A stretch of DNA of 64,000 bases from Armigeres subalbatus (lineage: Eukaryota > Arthropoda > Insecta > Diptera > Culicidae): positions 219,889,783 to 219,953,782 of the forward strand of contig NC_085141.1 in NCBI RefSeq assembly GCF_024139115.2. The letters run 5' to 3'. The position numbers were made by a program, and so were the translations under genes. A model generated the notes under the pieces. The model searched no databases and was not told where the DNA came from. It worked only from the letters and a program-made list of their open reading frames with translations. This document shows positions 43,638-55,213 of the stretch, one piece after another (position 1 is the first letter of the stretch; every line of letters starts with the position of its first letter).

Positions 43638-44155
43638 AGTGGCGACGAGGTAAAAAGTTATTGAAACGTGCTTATTGACGAACGCTGAGCAACTTTGGTT
43701 AGTGGTGATTTTGGTGCGGTGGCCCGGAGGATAATCTGCATAACTACGGCGTATATACGGGGTCATCGAACAACAAAAAAGAACGGATCGAACTGATTTC
43801 GGGTGCAGTGGTTTAGGACCTATTATCTCGCCTAATATTGAAGTTGATCTGCCGCTAATTTGTTGAAGTTTCGTTCGGCGGGGTCGGTGGCCATTGAAAC
43901 GCGAAAGAACAGTGTACGTTAACGCCGAAGTTGACGCTGATTGGCATCCATACACTCTGCTCAGTGGCGAGAGCTTTGGTCATCGGCGATAAGGACTCAG
44001 GCGACAGGTGAAAATCGGGTGAATAGACGAAACTGTGGTTGGACACATCTCCGCCGCATCCTATTCGCTAGCTAACTGGCTAGTGCGAGTTGAAGTTGGC
44101 AGATATCTGGTAAGCTACCTCCTTATTTTTGCGCATTTTTATTTGAATCGCTTTT

Positions 44156-45259
44156 GTGATGGCTTTGACAACCATTATGGAGCCATATAGGAAAGGTACT
44201 CCTTTTAATGAATGGGCCGAGCGATTGGCCTCTGTTTTTCGATTAAATAAAATTAAAGACGAAGATAAAAAAGATTATTTTGCCACTTTGTGTGGACCAG
44301 CTGTGTACAGTGAAATTAAATTGCTATTTCCCAATAATAAATTTGAAGATATCGATTATACCGAAATGATACAAAAGTTGAAAAGTAGATTTGACAAATC
44401 TGAATCGGATATGATTCAGAGATTTAAATTTAACCACCGTGTGCAGCAGCCAGATGAAACAATAGAAGATTTTGTTCTTTCTGTAAAGCTGCAGGCGGAG
44501 TTTTGCTCATTTGAAAATTTTAAACAAAAAGCCATCCTAGACAGAATAATAGCAGGAGTTAAAGATAAAGCGTTACAGCAAAGGCTGTTGAGTGAGGATA
44601 ATTTAACATTGCCGAATGCCGAAAAACTGGTGGTTACTTGGGAAATGGCATCCAGCAATGCAAAAAAGATAGGGTCTAGTGACAATTTCGGACAGATTGC
44701 TTCCCTTCGGCAGCAGGGACCAGCTGGTTTAGCATTCAAAAAGCTTGCTGAAGCATATCAGCTAGCAGGTCATAGTCATTCGAGGTGTCCAGTAAAGAGT
44801 CGGTTAGGATACCAGCAACAAAAATGGCAGCGACCGTATAATCGTCAGAAACAATTAAGCTGGAACAAAGGGTCCCCGAAAAACAGAGAATTCAGTGAAG
44901 ACAGAACTTGCGATTTTTGTGGCGTGAAAGGGCATTTGAAACGTAAATGTTTTAAATTAAAAAACCTAAAAAGGGATTCTGTACAGTTTGTGGATGAATG
45001 GAAAACGGATAACAACATTGATAAAGATGGAGACACCAGCATTAGCGGACTGTTCAACCGGCTTAAGACTGATAAATCCGATAGTGAGGACGACGACATG
45101 GATGCAGGTGAATTTAAATGCATGATGGTTTCTTCAATCAATAGAATTAACAATCCATGTTTAGTGAGTTTATTGGTCGAGGGTAAATATTTGAATATGG
45201 AAGTAGATTGCGGGTCTTCGGTCACGGTCATCAGGAAAATCAATATTTACGGAGTGTAA
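44156..45259 (+). CDS. Gypsy Gag, running into the protease start
   Basis: The 367-codon frame starts MALTTIMEPYRKG. A capsid-like region contains FNEWAERLASVFRLN, LKSRFDKSESDMIQRFKFNH and ETIEDFVLSVKLQAEFCSFE. A zinc knuckle CDFCGVKGHLKRKC (CX2CX4HX4C) is at residues around 261-274. A first knuckle upstream seems reduced to AGHSHSRC, its leading cysteines lost. An acidic stretch follows. Near the end MEVDCGSSVTVI is the protease active-site region, with DCG in place of the usual DTG/DSG. The frame ends at a stop after a one-base shift just beyond it, so protease is incomplete in this frame. Confidence 0.85.
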   Translation: MMALTTIMEPYRKGTPFNEWAERLASVFRLNKIKDEDKKDYFATLCGPAVYSEIKLLFPNNKFEDIDYTEMIQKLKSRFDKSESDMIQRFKFNHRVQQPDETIEDFVLSVKLQAEFCSFENFKQKAILDRIIAGVKDKALQQRLLSEDNLTLPNAEKLVVTWEMASSNAKKIGSSDNFGQIASLRQQGPAGLAFKKLAEAYQLAGHSHSRCPVKSRLGYQQQKWQRPYNRQKQLSWNKGSPKNREFSEDRTCDFCGVKGHLKRKCFKLKNLKRDSVQFVDEWKTDNNIDKDGDTSISGLFNRLKTDKSDSEDDDMDAGEFKCMMVSSINRINNPCLVSLLVEGKYLNMEVDCGSSVTVIRKINIYGV

Positions 45260-48200
45260 ATAAATCGTTGAGCAAGTGTAAGAAACAATTGGTGGTAGTA
45301 AACGGCAATAAGTTGGACATTATGGGGAAGCAAATGTTTCAGTTACTTTTAGAGGGAAATCAGCAAATCTGAAGCTTTTGGTTATTAACTGCGAGAACGA
45401 ATTTATTCCATTGCTGGGCAGAACCTGGCTTGACGTATTTTTTGGGAACTGGAGAGATTTTTTTTCAGGCTCATTGACAATAAATGGATTAGCGGAACAC
45501 AATGCATATGCGACAATACATGAAGTGAAACAGAGATTTCCAAATGTATTTATAAAAGATTTTTCGACACCCATTGATGGATATGAAGCAGAGCTCGTAT
45601 TGAAAGACGAATCACCCATATTCAAGAAGGCTTATAATGTGCCTTATCGTTTACGGGACAAAGTTATTGAATATTTAAATCGTTTAGAGCGAGAAGGTGT
45701 AATTACTCCAGTCAAGTTTAGTGAATGGGCATCTCCAATTGTCATTGTTATGAAAAGGAACAATGACATACGACTTGTAATAGATTGTAAAGTGTCGATA
45801 AATAAACTGATCATACCCAATTCGTACCCTTTGCCAACAGCTCAAGACTTATTTGCTGGTTTGGCAGGCTGCAGGGTGTTTTGCTCGCTTGATTTGGAAG
45901 GGGCATATACTCAACTATCATTAACAGAAAAATCTAGAAAATTTATGGTTATAAACACGATAAAGGGACTTTTTATTTACAACAGGTTGCCACAAGGAGC
46001 TTCCTCGAGCGCAGCGATATTTCAGCAAGTGATGGATCAAGTGTTGGACGGTTTGAAATATGTATATTGTTATTTGGACGATGTGTTAATCGCAGGTGTT
46101 AACTTTAATGACTGTAGAGAAAAGCTTTTATTGGTGTTACAAAGGTTAAAAGATGCAAACATTAAAGTTAATTGGGAGAAATGCAGATTTTTTGTCGCAG
46201 AGCTTGAGTATCTCGGTCACGTTTTAAGTGAGAAGGGTTTGTCTCCATGTCCAGATAAAATCTCGACAATACAAAAGGCAAAGGCCCCTAAAAACACTAC
46301 TGAATTGAAATCCTTTTTAGGATTAATAAATTATTATAATAAATTTATTCCTCATCTTCCTTCCAAGTTGTATTATTTATACAACTTGTTAAAAAAAATG
46401 TTAGGTATGATTGGGATGAAAATTGTGACAAGGCTTTTGAGATTGGTAAAAAATCCCTGCTGGAAGCAAATTTTTTGGAGTTCTATGACCCGAAGAAACC
46501 GATAGTCATAGTGTCGGATGCTTCGAGCTATGGACTGGGTGGAGTTATTGCTCACGAAGTGGATGGAATTGAAAAGCCTGTGTACTTTACGTCGTTTTCC
46601 CTGAATTCTGCTCAAAAATCGTACCCTATTCTTCATTTAGAGGCTCTGGCGTTAGTATGTACGATAAAAAAATTCCATAAATATCTTTATGGCCAGCATT
46701 TTAAAGTTTTTACGGATCATAAGCCCTAGTTGGAATTTTCGGGAAGGAAGGAAGAATTCAATATTTGTTACTAGAATCCAACGATTTGTTATGGAATGCG
46801 CAATTTATGATTTTGACATATTTTATAGACCTTCAAGGAAAATGGGGAACGCGGATTTTTGTTCTCGATTTCCCCTGGACCAACCGATACCAAATGGTTA
46901 CGATATTGAACATGTAAAAAACATAAATTTCTCAAATGAGTTTCCAATTGATTACATAATAATTGCAAATGAGACCGAACAGGATGAATTTCTAAAAAAA
47001 ATTATGTTTTTCATGCAGCATGGCTGGCCAAAGCGAGTCGAAAGACAGTTTGTGAATGTATTTGCCAATCAACGTGATTTGGAAGTTGTAGACAAATGTC
47101 TCATGTATCAGGGGCGAGTGGTTATACCACGTAAAATGCATAAAGACATACTAAAATTAATTCATGCCAATCATAATGGGGTTGTTAAAATGAAGCAATT
47201 AGCACGACGTACGGTGTACTGGTTCGGCATAAATAGTGACATAGAAAAGTTTGTGGCTCAGTGTGAAACATGTGGTTGTATGGCAATAGTACCGAAGAAA
47301 ACAATAACGTCTAAATGGACACCTGCCAAAAGGCCTTTCAGTAGAATACACGTGGATTTTTTCTTTTTCTCTAGCCATACATTTTTGTTAATAGTAGATA
47401 GCTTCTCTAAATGGATTGAAGTAGATTGGATGAGAAATGGAACGGATTGTCCAAAGGTGGTTAAGAAATTAGTAGCCTTTTTTGCACGTTTTGGATTACC
47501 TGATTGTTTAGTATCTGACGGCGGTCCTCCGTTCAATTCTAGTTCTTTCGTTCAATTTTTAGAAAAGCAAGGCATAACTGTGCTTAAAAGTCCTCCTTAT
47601 AATCCAGCCAGCAATGGCCAAGCGGAAAGATTGGTAAGAACGGTCAAGGAAGTTCTAAAAAAGTTTTTATTTGATCCAGAGGTTATGCAACTAGATTTGG
47701 AGGACCAAATTAATTTATTTTTGTTTAATTATAGAAATACCTGCTTAACGGAGGATGAGAAATTTCCATCCGAAAAAGTTTTATCATACAAGCCAAAGAC
47801 AATTCTTGACCTAATTAATCCAAAGATGAACCAAAAAAATAAAATTTCAAATAAAATTGATCACTCAAATGATGATTCCTTAGTAAACCCAGTTCGGGTG
47901 AACAAAAATGATCCTCTGGCAAATTTGATGAGTGGCGATACTATATGGTATAAAAACCATAATCCTCATAACCCAGCCAGATGGTTAAAAGCAATATTTA
48001 TAGCGCCAATTTCTCGACATGTTTTCCAGGTGGAAATTGGAAGCGTGCGAACAACAGCTCATCGCACACAAATTCGACCGTTTATTGAACCGACCGTGCC
48101 AGATCGACCTAACTTGATGCTCCCTATGACGAATACTCGTAGTATGACTAGAGCAATCGGCGAGTCAGCTGAGATGCCTACACCGGACATTAGTTGTGAA

Positions 48201-48338
48201 GATCCTGGAGCGGATGCTGGGAAGCCAACTCGCTCGAGGCGGAAGAGAAGGATGGAGAGCACAACGCCTATTGAATTAAGGCGTTCGAAACGATCTAGGA
48301 TGAGCAAGACCGATCCGGATTTCGTGTATTTTAATTAG
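45260..48338 (+). pseudogene. Gypsy Pol: protease tail, RT, RNase H, integrase, with frame breaks
   Basis: RT occupies 45378-46400. It contains LDLEGAYTQLSLTEKSRKFM, RLPQGASSSAAIFQQVMDQV and the active site YVYCYLDDVLIAG, then LGHVLSEKGLSPCPDKI. RNase H-like sequence follows at 46475-46728 (VSDASSYGLGGVIAHE, VFTDHKP). Integrase at 46750-48338 has a His/Cys-type N-terminus (HANHNGV...CETCGCM). Its core contains HVDFFF, VSDGGPPFNSSSF and NPASNGQAERLVRTVKE, consistent with a D,D,E triad. A basic C-tail follows. Frame changes are needed near 45245, 45330, 46395 and 46728. Each is a single-base shift, so enzymatic domains are intact but not in one frame. Confidence 0.85.
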
Positions 48339-48414
48339 AGTTTGAAGTGTGAATAATTGTCCGTTCGGATTGAAAGCGACAGTTAGAGAAGAACTTGCGT
48401 AAGGGTAAAGGAGT

Positions 48415-48703
48415 TGTTGTGTCTCGATATGAGATACGTTCTGAAATAGACTGATGAATTACATACAGTGTGCTGAATTATCACTTTTGCTTCTTCATTA
48501 TTATTTAGTGTGTAATGTATATGTCATTTGACAAGCTATTAATGTAGCGTCAGTATATAAATATACAAATGTATATGTATGCAATTTGAGTTGAAATATA
48601 AACCAACAGTAATGAACTGGTGTCATTCCTGTTCTGGACGTCAACCGATTTAGATATTATTTCAAGGTGTTATCCCGAAAGTTTCCCTCTGCAGTACTTA
48701 TCA
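48415..48703 (+). repeat. 3' LTR of the gypsy element
   Basis: A 289-bp copy of the 5' LTR, followed at once by CCCGA, the second target duplication. Confidence 0.92.
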
Positions 48704-48855
48704 CCCGACAGTGAACTGAAATTTTAGTCTAAGCAAACATTGATGTTTGCCGTTGCCACTAACAACCAATGCGTTGTTTGTTTACCGTCAACAAGGAAAA
48801 ATTTGGTGATCAATATCTTTCGAAAAATACTATTTTTATTTCTAATACTACAAAA

Positions 48856-50034
48856 ATTAATATGTTTTCTTCTATTCTAGATATATAGATAACCTTATAA
48901 CGCCCACACATTTATTGCTTGAACGAAATATCATACCCTCAGGAACGGCGAATGATAAATCAGTGATGTACATTTACAGTTTTAAAGTTGACGCTATTCT
49001 AATTTCAAAAAGATAAATACAACCACTTCCGTAGAATTTGAATTAAGATTGTACCTTTAAATATGAAGCAATACACGAGCAAGATACTTTGAGCCGAATT
49101 TCGGTGTGCGGAACCTTTCACTGCTCATCGTAAATTTATTTGATCCACATCGAAAATCATTTGCTCTTCGTGACTTGGGCAAAGGCCGGAGTTCCGTAGA
49201 TAAAGCTTTATAAATTCTTATCCTATGTGCGCCATACATGTTTGAAACAATAAAATGAAAGATACCCGCTCTTCCTTTAGGTCCGCTGACTTTTAGGTCA
49301 AGATTTGATAGTTAGCCCATTTATTTACTGTTAAAACTTGCCCTTTTCGTCAAGTAACATATATGTTTAGTTTATCATTCATTAAACAATAAAACATTTT
49401 ACCTCATTCTACAAAAACCGTTTCGCTGTCTGAGTAGAAATACCTGGCCTGGATTGTTTAAACATTTCATTGCTAAAGATTTAATCTGGTTTCGAGCATT
49501 TCTTTGATACCTTAACCACTCGTGAGAGGCAAAACCTATTATGTATCGGGAAGAGTTTTCAAATAAAGAAAAGACCTTTGTGATGGGAGAGCTGGTGACG
49601 TTCTATTCAACGCTTAAAAAATTTAATGCACACATCGGATATAAATTTATAAAATATTTAGCTGTATGGATGAAGTTGTGAGAGCTTCACCTACTAAGTC
49701 CCAGCTGCATCCAAGCCACGGAGAGCAAAAGAACTCCGATGTAGGCTAATTGAAATTATGATGAGCAGTGGTTCAGTACTCCAAAATCTGGGTCTTTTTT
49801 AGGTCCATAATAATTCGGTTCAGCGTAATTTTTAAGTAACATTGACATCAAAGAATTACTCCAATTCCAGCATGACCGGCATGTTCTTTTTCAATAACTA
49901 ACTGTAATCTCTATCAATAGAGTACTGTCCTGGAAGTAAATATCATGTTAAAAATTCGAGCAAGCGGGAACTATTTGGATGTCCATTCTATAAATGTGTT
50001 GGCCTCATAAGTGGGGTATCTCAATAACTAGAAC
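48856..50034. other. Interior of the long-TIR element, non-coding
   Basis: AT-rich, with no ORF of recognisable family and no transposase motif. Nothing else is supported. Confidence 0.5.
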
Positions 50035-50245
50035 GAAACAAAAGTTAGTAAAATAAATAGTATTTGTCGAAAGACATTCATAGCCAATTTTTTTCTTGTT
50101 GACAATAAACAAACAACGCATTGGCTTCTAATGGTAACGGCAAACATCAATGTTTACTTAGACTAAAATTCCAGTTCAGTGTCGGGAAGCAGTTAATGTC
50201 AAATATTTTATAGCATCCGCCATTATGGCGAGCGTGGAAAGCTGG

Positions 50246-50850
50246 ACAGATTAGAATCCCGTCAATAAAGTCTTCCGAGGGCAGTCCGCCAACGACTTGA
50301 TCGTTAACGACCAAAAATTGTAGAATGGTTCACACTCTCTGAACATCATCGACTATCGAGAAAAACGGCGGCAATCGCTGCAGGACTGTGAAATATCGGA
50401 GCTGAAAACAGAAGTGACGGCACTATCGATAATTAAATGCCGTTCCCGCTATTAACTACGTTCGCTTCATTTCGGAATACGCAGCGAATTGTAGCCTACA
50501 TGCTACGGTTTTTGTCGAACGCCAGGAGGAAGAAGGAATATCGATTGGTGACTCGGTACCATACCATTCCAGTGTTTCGCTTCAATCGTATTAGTCAGAG
50601 ACATCCAGCATCAGGAGTTCTCCAAGGAAATTGAGCGTATCAGGCCAGGCCTATCTAATCACAATAATTTGAAGCCGTTTTTAAGGGACATTTGCTGCGA
50701 TCGGTCGTTCTCAGCTCCCATTCAACGCAAGGTCAACGATTCGAAAGGTTCTGAGAAGCTGTTTTACTTAGATGTTTCAGAACCAAGTCCCTCACAATCA
50801 ATCAGCAGATGGGAGATTTGCCACCTAGTTGGATTATTCCAGTATCAGTC
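50246..50850 (+). pseudogene. BEL/Pao pol fragment (RNase H to integrase linker)
   Basis: Decayed plus-strand reading: PLLTTFASFRNTQRIVAYML and RFLSNARRKKEYRL, which correspond to the S-F-x-K-x-x-R-V-x-A-x-x-x-R-F segment preceding BEL integrase. Later ISRWEICHLVGLFQY occurs. It is broken at 50851 by an insertion carrying a 15-bp duplication and continues at 51662. Confidence 0.65.
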
Positions 50851-50865
50851 ATCGAGAGAATTGGG

Positions 50866-51661
50866 GTCTATTTTGATTATGCTTGATCATAACTACTTTC
50901 CTGTGAAACGACAGCTTTTTTTATAATAAAATTACGTCACTCCATGTATTAAAATTGTATATGATTTCCAATCAATAACACTCATGTTATTATGTTGTAA
51001 TGTTTAAAACTGCCTCCCTATTTTCAGAATTCAAGAATTCTATTTCAAATTCAATTTTTCAATACCATGGACGCAGTTGATCCTATTTGAAGGAAGCAGT
51101 ATGACTGTATCAGCTACCAGAACTTCCACAGCTGCTAACCCAGTATGAACAGACGCAGCCTCCAAATCGGCCATAGTTGGGCATTGTGATCAAGTTTTCA
51201 ATGGAAGCAAAGGAGGACAAACTAAGTTGGTGAGCATGTTCCAGTTGTTTCTCTTAGTGCTTCAGAATATTATGTTCATGACATTTTACACTAAATACGC
51301 ACAGGGCATCGTTTGCTGCTATTGCCGCGGATATTGTGGGAGTCCCAGGTATCCGGTTCACGCTTTGGTTTGCAACGGTGGCTCTTCTCGACCTTCTACT
51401 CCTTGAGTAGTTAGTACGAATAAGGGCGTCCTTGTGAAGTTTTGCTGTACCTGTTATGAATAACTAGTACATCCCATTCCCCACACTACCTGAAGAAACA
51501 TTTCTTCCTTCAGAAGTGGATCCTTTTTATGGTACTAGTATTCGTAACAAAAAGGGCACCGTTACGGAGCATGAGATTTGATCAAATTATTCGTAGTACT
51601 ACTTAATCACCACCCCCAGCTGGGTGAGGGATAGAGGATGACGCACACACACACATAAGTT
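50866..51661 (+). mobile_element. LINE-derived insertion with 15-bp target duplication
   Basis: ATCGAGAGAATTGGG occurs at 50851-50865 and again at 51662-51676. The 796 bp between interrupt the BEL reading. Its right part (51340-51661) resembles the 3' UTR of the R1/LOA-like LINE at 29400-29605 (shared CCCACACTACCTGA) and ends in a (CA)n run. The left part is unassigned. The long duplication fits target-primed insertion of a 5'-truncated LINE. Confidence 0.7.
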
Positions 51662-52640
51662 ATCGAGAGAATTGGGCTTGACTTTGCAGGCCCTTTTTTC
51701 GCCAAGCAGTCGGTGTGAAAAGCAGCGTCAGTTAAGGTGTACATCATTTTTTTTTCTGTATACGGTGACTAAAGCCATTCATTTGGAGGCCGTCGAAGAT
51801 TTGTCAACGGATTTGTTTTCGGCCCCTCTTCGATTCTTTGTATCCAGCCGAGGTTATCCAAAACAAAAGTTCGGAGACAATGGCACAAATTTCATTGGTG
51901 CGAGATCTGCGCTGAAAGAACTGTTCCAGTAGTTGCAGAAGGAAGACACCCAAAAGAAGATCTTTGAAAATTGTCAAGCGAAGCGAAGATCAAATGGAAG
52001 TCAATCCCCCCAAAAGCCTCACACTTCGGGGGACTTTAGGGAATCGGGATGAAAGTGTGAAACCAGTGCCGAAAAATGTTTACCAGACCACCTTCTAACG
52101 CTTTCCGGACTATCCACCCTGTTATGACAGATAGAAGTAATCCTCAACTCGAGACCATTATATTCCCTATCTAACGACCTGAAACTGGAAGCTTTAATTC
52201 GTGACCATTAGATCATCAATCTTCTGCTATTTGTTAATCCTGAGGTTTCTGTGGATGGTATTAAGAAAAATCGTTTATCCAACTGGCAGCACAATTAACA
52301 GCTTCGAAAACATTTTTGGAAATGATGATCGAGAGAGTATCTCAGCGAGCTTCAAGTGCGAGAAAAATAAACCAAGCAGAAGGTGAACCTGAAACTAGGT
52401 ATGATTGTTGAGCTGAAAAAATGATAATTTGCCCCCACAATGTTGGACTCTGGGGCCAATGGTGACAGTCCATCCTGGAATGGATAGCCTGGTAAAAGTG
52501 GTGGAATTTAAAACTAACAATGGGGCCGACCGGATTAACCAATCCGCGACGACGAACAGAAGCTTCTTTTGAAACATCGTACGAGTAACAGCAGCAGCAG
52601 AAGTAGAATCCACTTTCTGGCAGCAAAGAGTTTAAGATAA
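51662..52640 (+). pseudogene. BEL/Pao integrase and C-terminal domain, degenerate
   Basis: The plus strand reads the integrase core TVTKAIHLEAVEDLSTDLFS, then RFFVSSRGYPKQKFGDNGTN and FIGARSALKELFQ. This is the typical BEL D-D region (VTKAIHLE...DNGTNFVGA). Further right, in broken frames, comes a C-terminal domain (DUF5641-like) around 52430-52560: NLPPQ, then WTLGPMVTVHPGMDSLVKVV. Stops and frameshifts throughout. The order supports it being the 3' half of the element whose 5' half is at 41181-42380. Confidence 0.8.
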
Positions 52641-52914
52641 GGAAAAGAAGATAATGAATCGTTTAACCCTTTCGGGACAGATGGGTCTTATATACCCAAC
52701 ATTTAAGATTGGCTGTGCAAAATTACAGAAGAGAGCTACTGTCTTCAGCAAAAATGTTCATCAGGATGTCGGCTTCACAGGAAAAATATCGGAGGTCAAG
52801 ATTGACTATACCCTGAAGATCCAGATATCCGAAACATTGGGAACATTTCGCTTCTGAGACCATGCAGATGAATCCTATACCACATCGTTTGATATATTGT
52901 AAATACTCCATCAA
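52641..52914. other. Unassigned intronic DNA
   Basis: No element recognised. It leads into the diverged tandem repeat. Confidence 0.4.
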
Positions 52915-53057
52915 GATTGGTCATCCTGATCGTTGAGACAGTGATCAATTTTCAGGAATACGAGACGCTCAAGGTACTTTAAAACGTTCTCGAATTCAAC
53001 CTTAAGTATCTACCGGCTCAACCAAGGCTTTTTGCAATGTCCTCAACATCGATATGT

Positions 53058-53348
53058 TCTTCTTCTTATTGGCATTACACCCTACACAGGGATAGAGCCG
53101 CCTCGCAGCTTAGTGTTCATTAGGCACTTCCACAGTTATTAACTGCGAGGTTTCTAAGCCAGGTTACCATTTTTGCATTCGTATTATCGTGAGGCTAGCA
53201 CGATGATACTTTTATGCTCAGGGAAATCGAGACAATTTCCAATCCGAAAATTGCCTAGACCGGCACCGGGAATCGAACCCAGCCATCCTCAGCGTGGTTT
53301 TGCTTTGCAGCCGCGCGTCTTACTGCACGGCTATAAGGAGGGCCCTTG
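53058..53348 (-). repeat. Feilai-like SINE with 10-bp target duplication
   Basis: ATCGATATGT flanks it at 53048-53057 and 53349-53358. On the minus strand it has a box A-like GACGCGCGGCTGCAAAGC, box B GGTTCGATTCC (near 53268-53280), a body shared with 7086-7345, and an AAGAAGAAGAA tail at the low-coordinate end. It is non-coding and inserted into the tandem repeat. Confidence 0.9.
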
Positions 53349-53375
53349 ATCGATATGTATTCAATCTGTTTTAAA

Positions 53376-53602
53376 GAGAGAGACAAGAGAGACAGGAACA
53401 CCGTCTTCAACCAGAGGTCGTACAGATTGAACACTTAACACCTAGCATGAGACAACGGACAGGACACATAACACCCAGTGGACCAGTGGAGAATTTTCAC
53501 GAAAAGTTTCCTTCTTACCGGGGCGGGAATCGAACCCACGCTCCCTAGCACATGCGTTTAGACGATTGACGTCGCTAACCGCACGGTCTCGAAGCCCATG
53601 AT
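53376..53602 (-). repeat. Second tRNA-derived SINE, different family
   Basis: The minus strand starts GAGACCGTGCGGTTAGCGAC (box A-like) and has TGGGTTCGATTCCCGC (box B). The unrelated body contains TGTCCTGTCCGTTGTCTCAT. It has a different head and body from the neighbouring SINE. No target duplication was fixed. Confidence 0.7.
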
Positions 53603-54828
53603 ATGCGCCCAATGTAAATTCAATTTTCTTGAATACGAGATGTTCAAGGTTCTCCAAAGCGTTCTTGAGTTCAACCCAAGTTATGTACCAGATCAACCAA
53701 GGCCTTTGCAATGTTCTCATCTTCGGCATATACCCAATCCGGTCCAATAGGCATATGCGCATAATGTTAATCCAATTTTCTTAAATACGAGGTGGTGCTC
53801 CAAGACGTTCTTGATTTCAGTTCAAAGTATGAACCAGGTCAATCATGATTTTTGCATCGTCCTCATCGTCAGTATGTACCCAATCCAGTCCAAAAACCAT
53901 ATGACCATAATTTCCACGAACATAAGATGTCCGATGTCCTACAAAATGATCTTGAGTTAAGATCAAGATATTTACCAGATGCATAATAACTAAGGAGGTG
54001 TTTGTATCGAGCAATGTCCACTCGAATGGGACTGTGGACTTTTTTGTTGGGACGTAGAAGTCATATAAGCTCAATGGATCTATTGGGATATCATATGATT
54101 CATATCTAACATCATTCATAAGTTGGGTCATTTAAAAGGTCAAATGATCTAAGCTCCAGGACGTTTCGAAGAACCAAAAAGGGTCTGTAATACAGTCGAC
54201 CCTCGATATGTAATACAGTTAATATCTAGATGTGAAACAAAAGTTCCTTGGAAAATTGTTTGAAAGGATTATCAGAGTTTTCAAGAAAATATTTTAATAT
54301 GGCTTTAGGCTTTATTTATTTGCATGAGCCGATATCGAGTCTTAGAACATTGGCTCATGGGGGTCCACTGTAGGTTGTACAAGAAATGAGTGAAAGCAAA
54401 ACGTTTTACCGTTTTACCGTTATACCGGGATTCGCACAGCCGTGCCGCAGTAAATATGTTTTTTGTCGAGATTTCTGTCAAAGTTGCTTAAAATCTGCAA
54501 ATAATTTGTCGAAAATCAGCTAACAAACGCAATTTTTGCCGGAATTTCAGCTTTTTCACGGCTATGGGGATTTTTGCCAATGTGATGGAATGGAATTTGG
54601 TGAACGGAAACATCATTCAGGACTTCGTTTGATTGATTGTATAGATAACATGTTTTGAGCTCCAGGACGTTTTGGAGAACCAAACAGGCCTGTACTAGCT
54701 TGTAAAAGTAATAAGTAAAATCCCATCGGTTCAATGATGCACGGATACATCGTCCAGGGCTTGGTTGATCAGGTAGATTACAAATGCTGAACTCCAGGAC
54801 GTTCTGGAAATCCGAAAATATCTGTACT

Positions 54829-55213
54829 GCCCATGATCGCATATTTGTAACATTTGCATTTCAGTTGATTTTGCCAATCCTCCCCACAAACTCAATCATT
54901 TCCAGCTTACCACAGATAAGGGAAGATCCATAAAGTACGTCACGCAAAAATTGGCGATTTTCAACCCTCTCTGCCCCCTTCGTCACACTTTTTGTATTTA
55001 ACCGCTAAAATTTTTGTATGAATCGTCACGCTGCTCGAAACCCCTCCTCTCCCCTAGAAGTGTGACGTACTTTGTGGATGGCTTTATAAGCAAGATAGTA
55101 AAGCCTATTTTACTGTTGTGGGATTAGTTGCAGTAAATTGAGCTTTCTGAACGATTCACAGACTTTTTACAAAATGAACAAAAATGCGAGCGTTACAAAT
55201 ATGCGATCATGGT
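54829..55213. repeat. MITE with 21-bp TIRs, host to a second MITE
   Basis: CCATGATCGCATATTTGTAA C at the left is the exact reverse complement of GTTACAAATATGCGATCATG G at the right. It is non-coding and contains the palindromic MITE at 54921-55085. Confidence 0.75.
54921..55085. repeat. Imperfect palindromic MITE (copy 2)
   Basis: It starts GGAAGATCCATAAAGTACGT with CACGC and ends with GTGTGACGTACTTTGTGGAT. It has the same design as 31308-31471. It is nested inside another MITE. Confidence 0.65.

Larger units (their letters stand above)
43349..48703 (+). mobile_element. Ty3/gypsy LTR retrotransposon, nearly full length
   Basis: It has two 289-bp LTRs (43349-43637 and 48415-48703), each TGTTGTGTCTCG...ACTTATCA and identical as far as I can read. 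They are flanked by the 5-bp duplication CCCGA (43344-43348 and 48704-48708). A likely primer-binding site TGGCGACGAGG lies two bases after the 5' LTR, and a purine-rich tract (AAGGGTAAAGGAG) precedes the 3' LTR. Inside are Gag with a zinc knuckle, protease, RT, RNase H and integrase, in gypsy order and without an envelope gene. Identity of the LTRs implies recent insertion, yet the internal frames are broken by several one-base shifts. By protein resemblance it may belong to a Mag-like lineage (inference). Confidence 0.93.
43285..50245. mobile_element. ~1.6-kb DNA element with ~210-bp TIRs, split by the gypsy insertion
   Basis: The left end CCAGCTTTCCACGTTCGCCA (continuing TAATGGCGGATGCTAT) matches the inverted right end at 50245. 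The match carries on across the gypsy insertion: 43285-43348 plus 48709 to about 48855 pairs with about 50035 to 50245. Without the gypsy element (5355 bp plus the 5-bp duplication) it is about 1.6 kb. The interior is AT-rich and non-coding with no transposase. Its superfamily is unknown, and no convincing target duplication was seen next to the ends. Confidence 0.7.
52915..54000 (-). repeat. Diverged ~150-bp tandem repeat, minus orientation
   Basis: Units share GAATACGAG near 52960, 53632 and 53783, then CTCC/AAG-CGTTCTTGAGTTCAA, a CAGATCAACCAAGGC-type block and CAATGT-CTCATC. Two SINEs (53058-53348 and 53376-53602) sit in the array. Read on the minus strand, the units contain CTTGGTTGATCTGGTA then TTGAACTCAAGAACG. 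This matches the plus-strand units of the array at 54130-56060, so it is one family in two orientations. Confidence 0.7.

Noticed and set aside
44156..48338. Endogenous retrovirus with envelope
   Set aside because: After integrase there is no further ORF before the 3' LTR; the element is Gag-Pol only.
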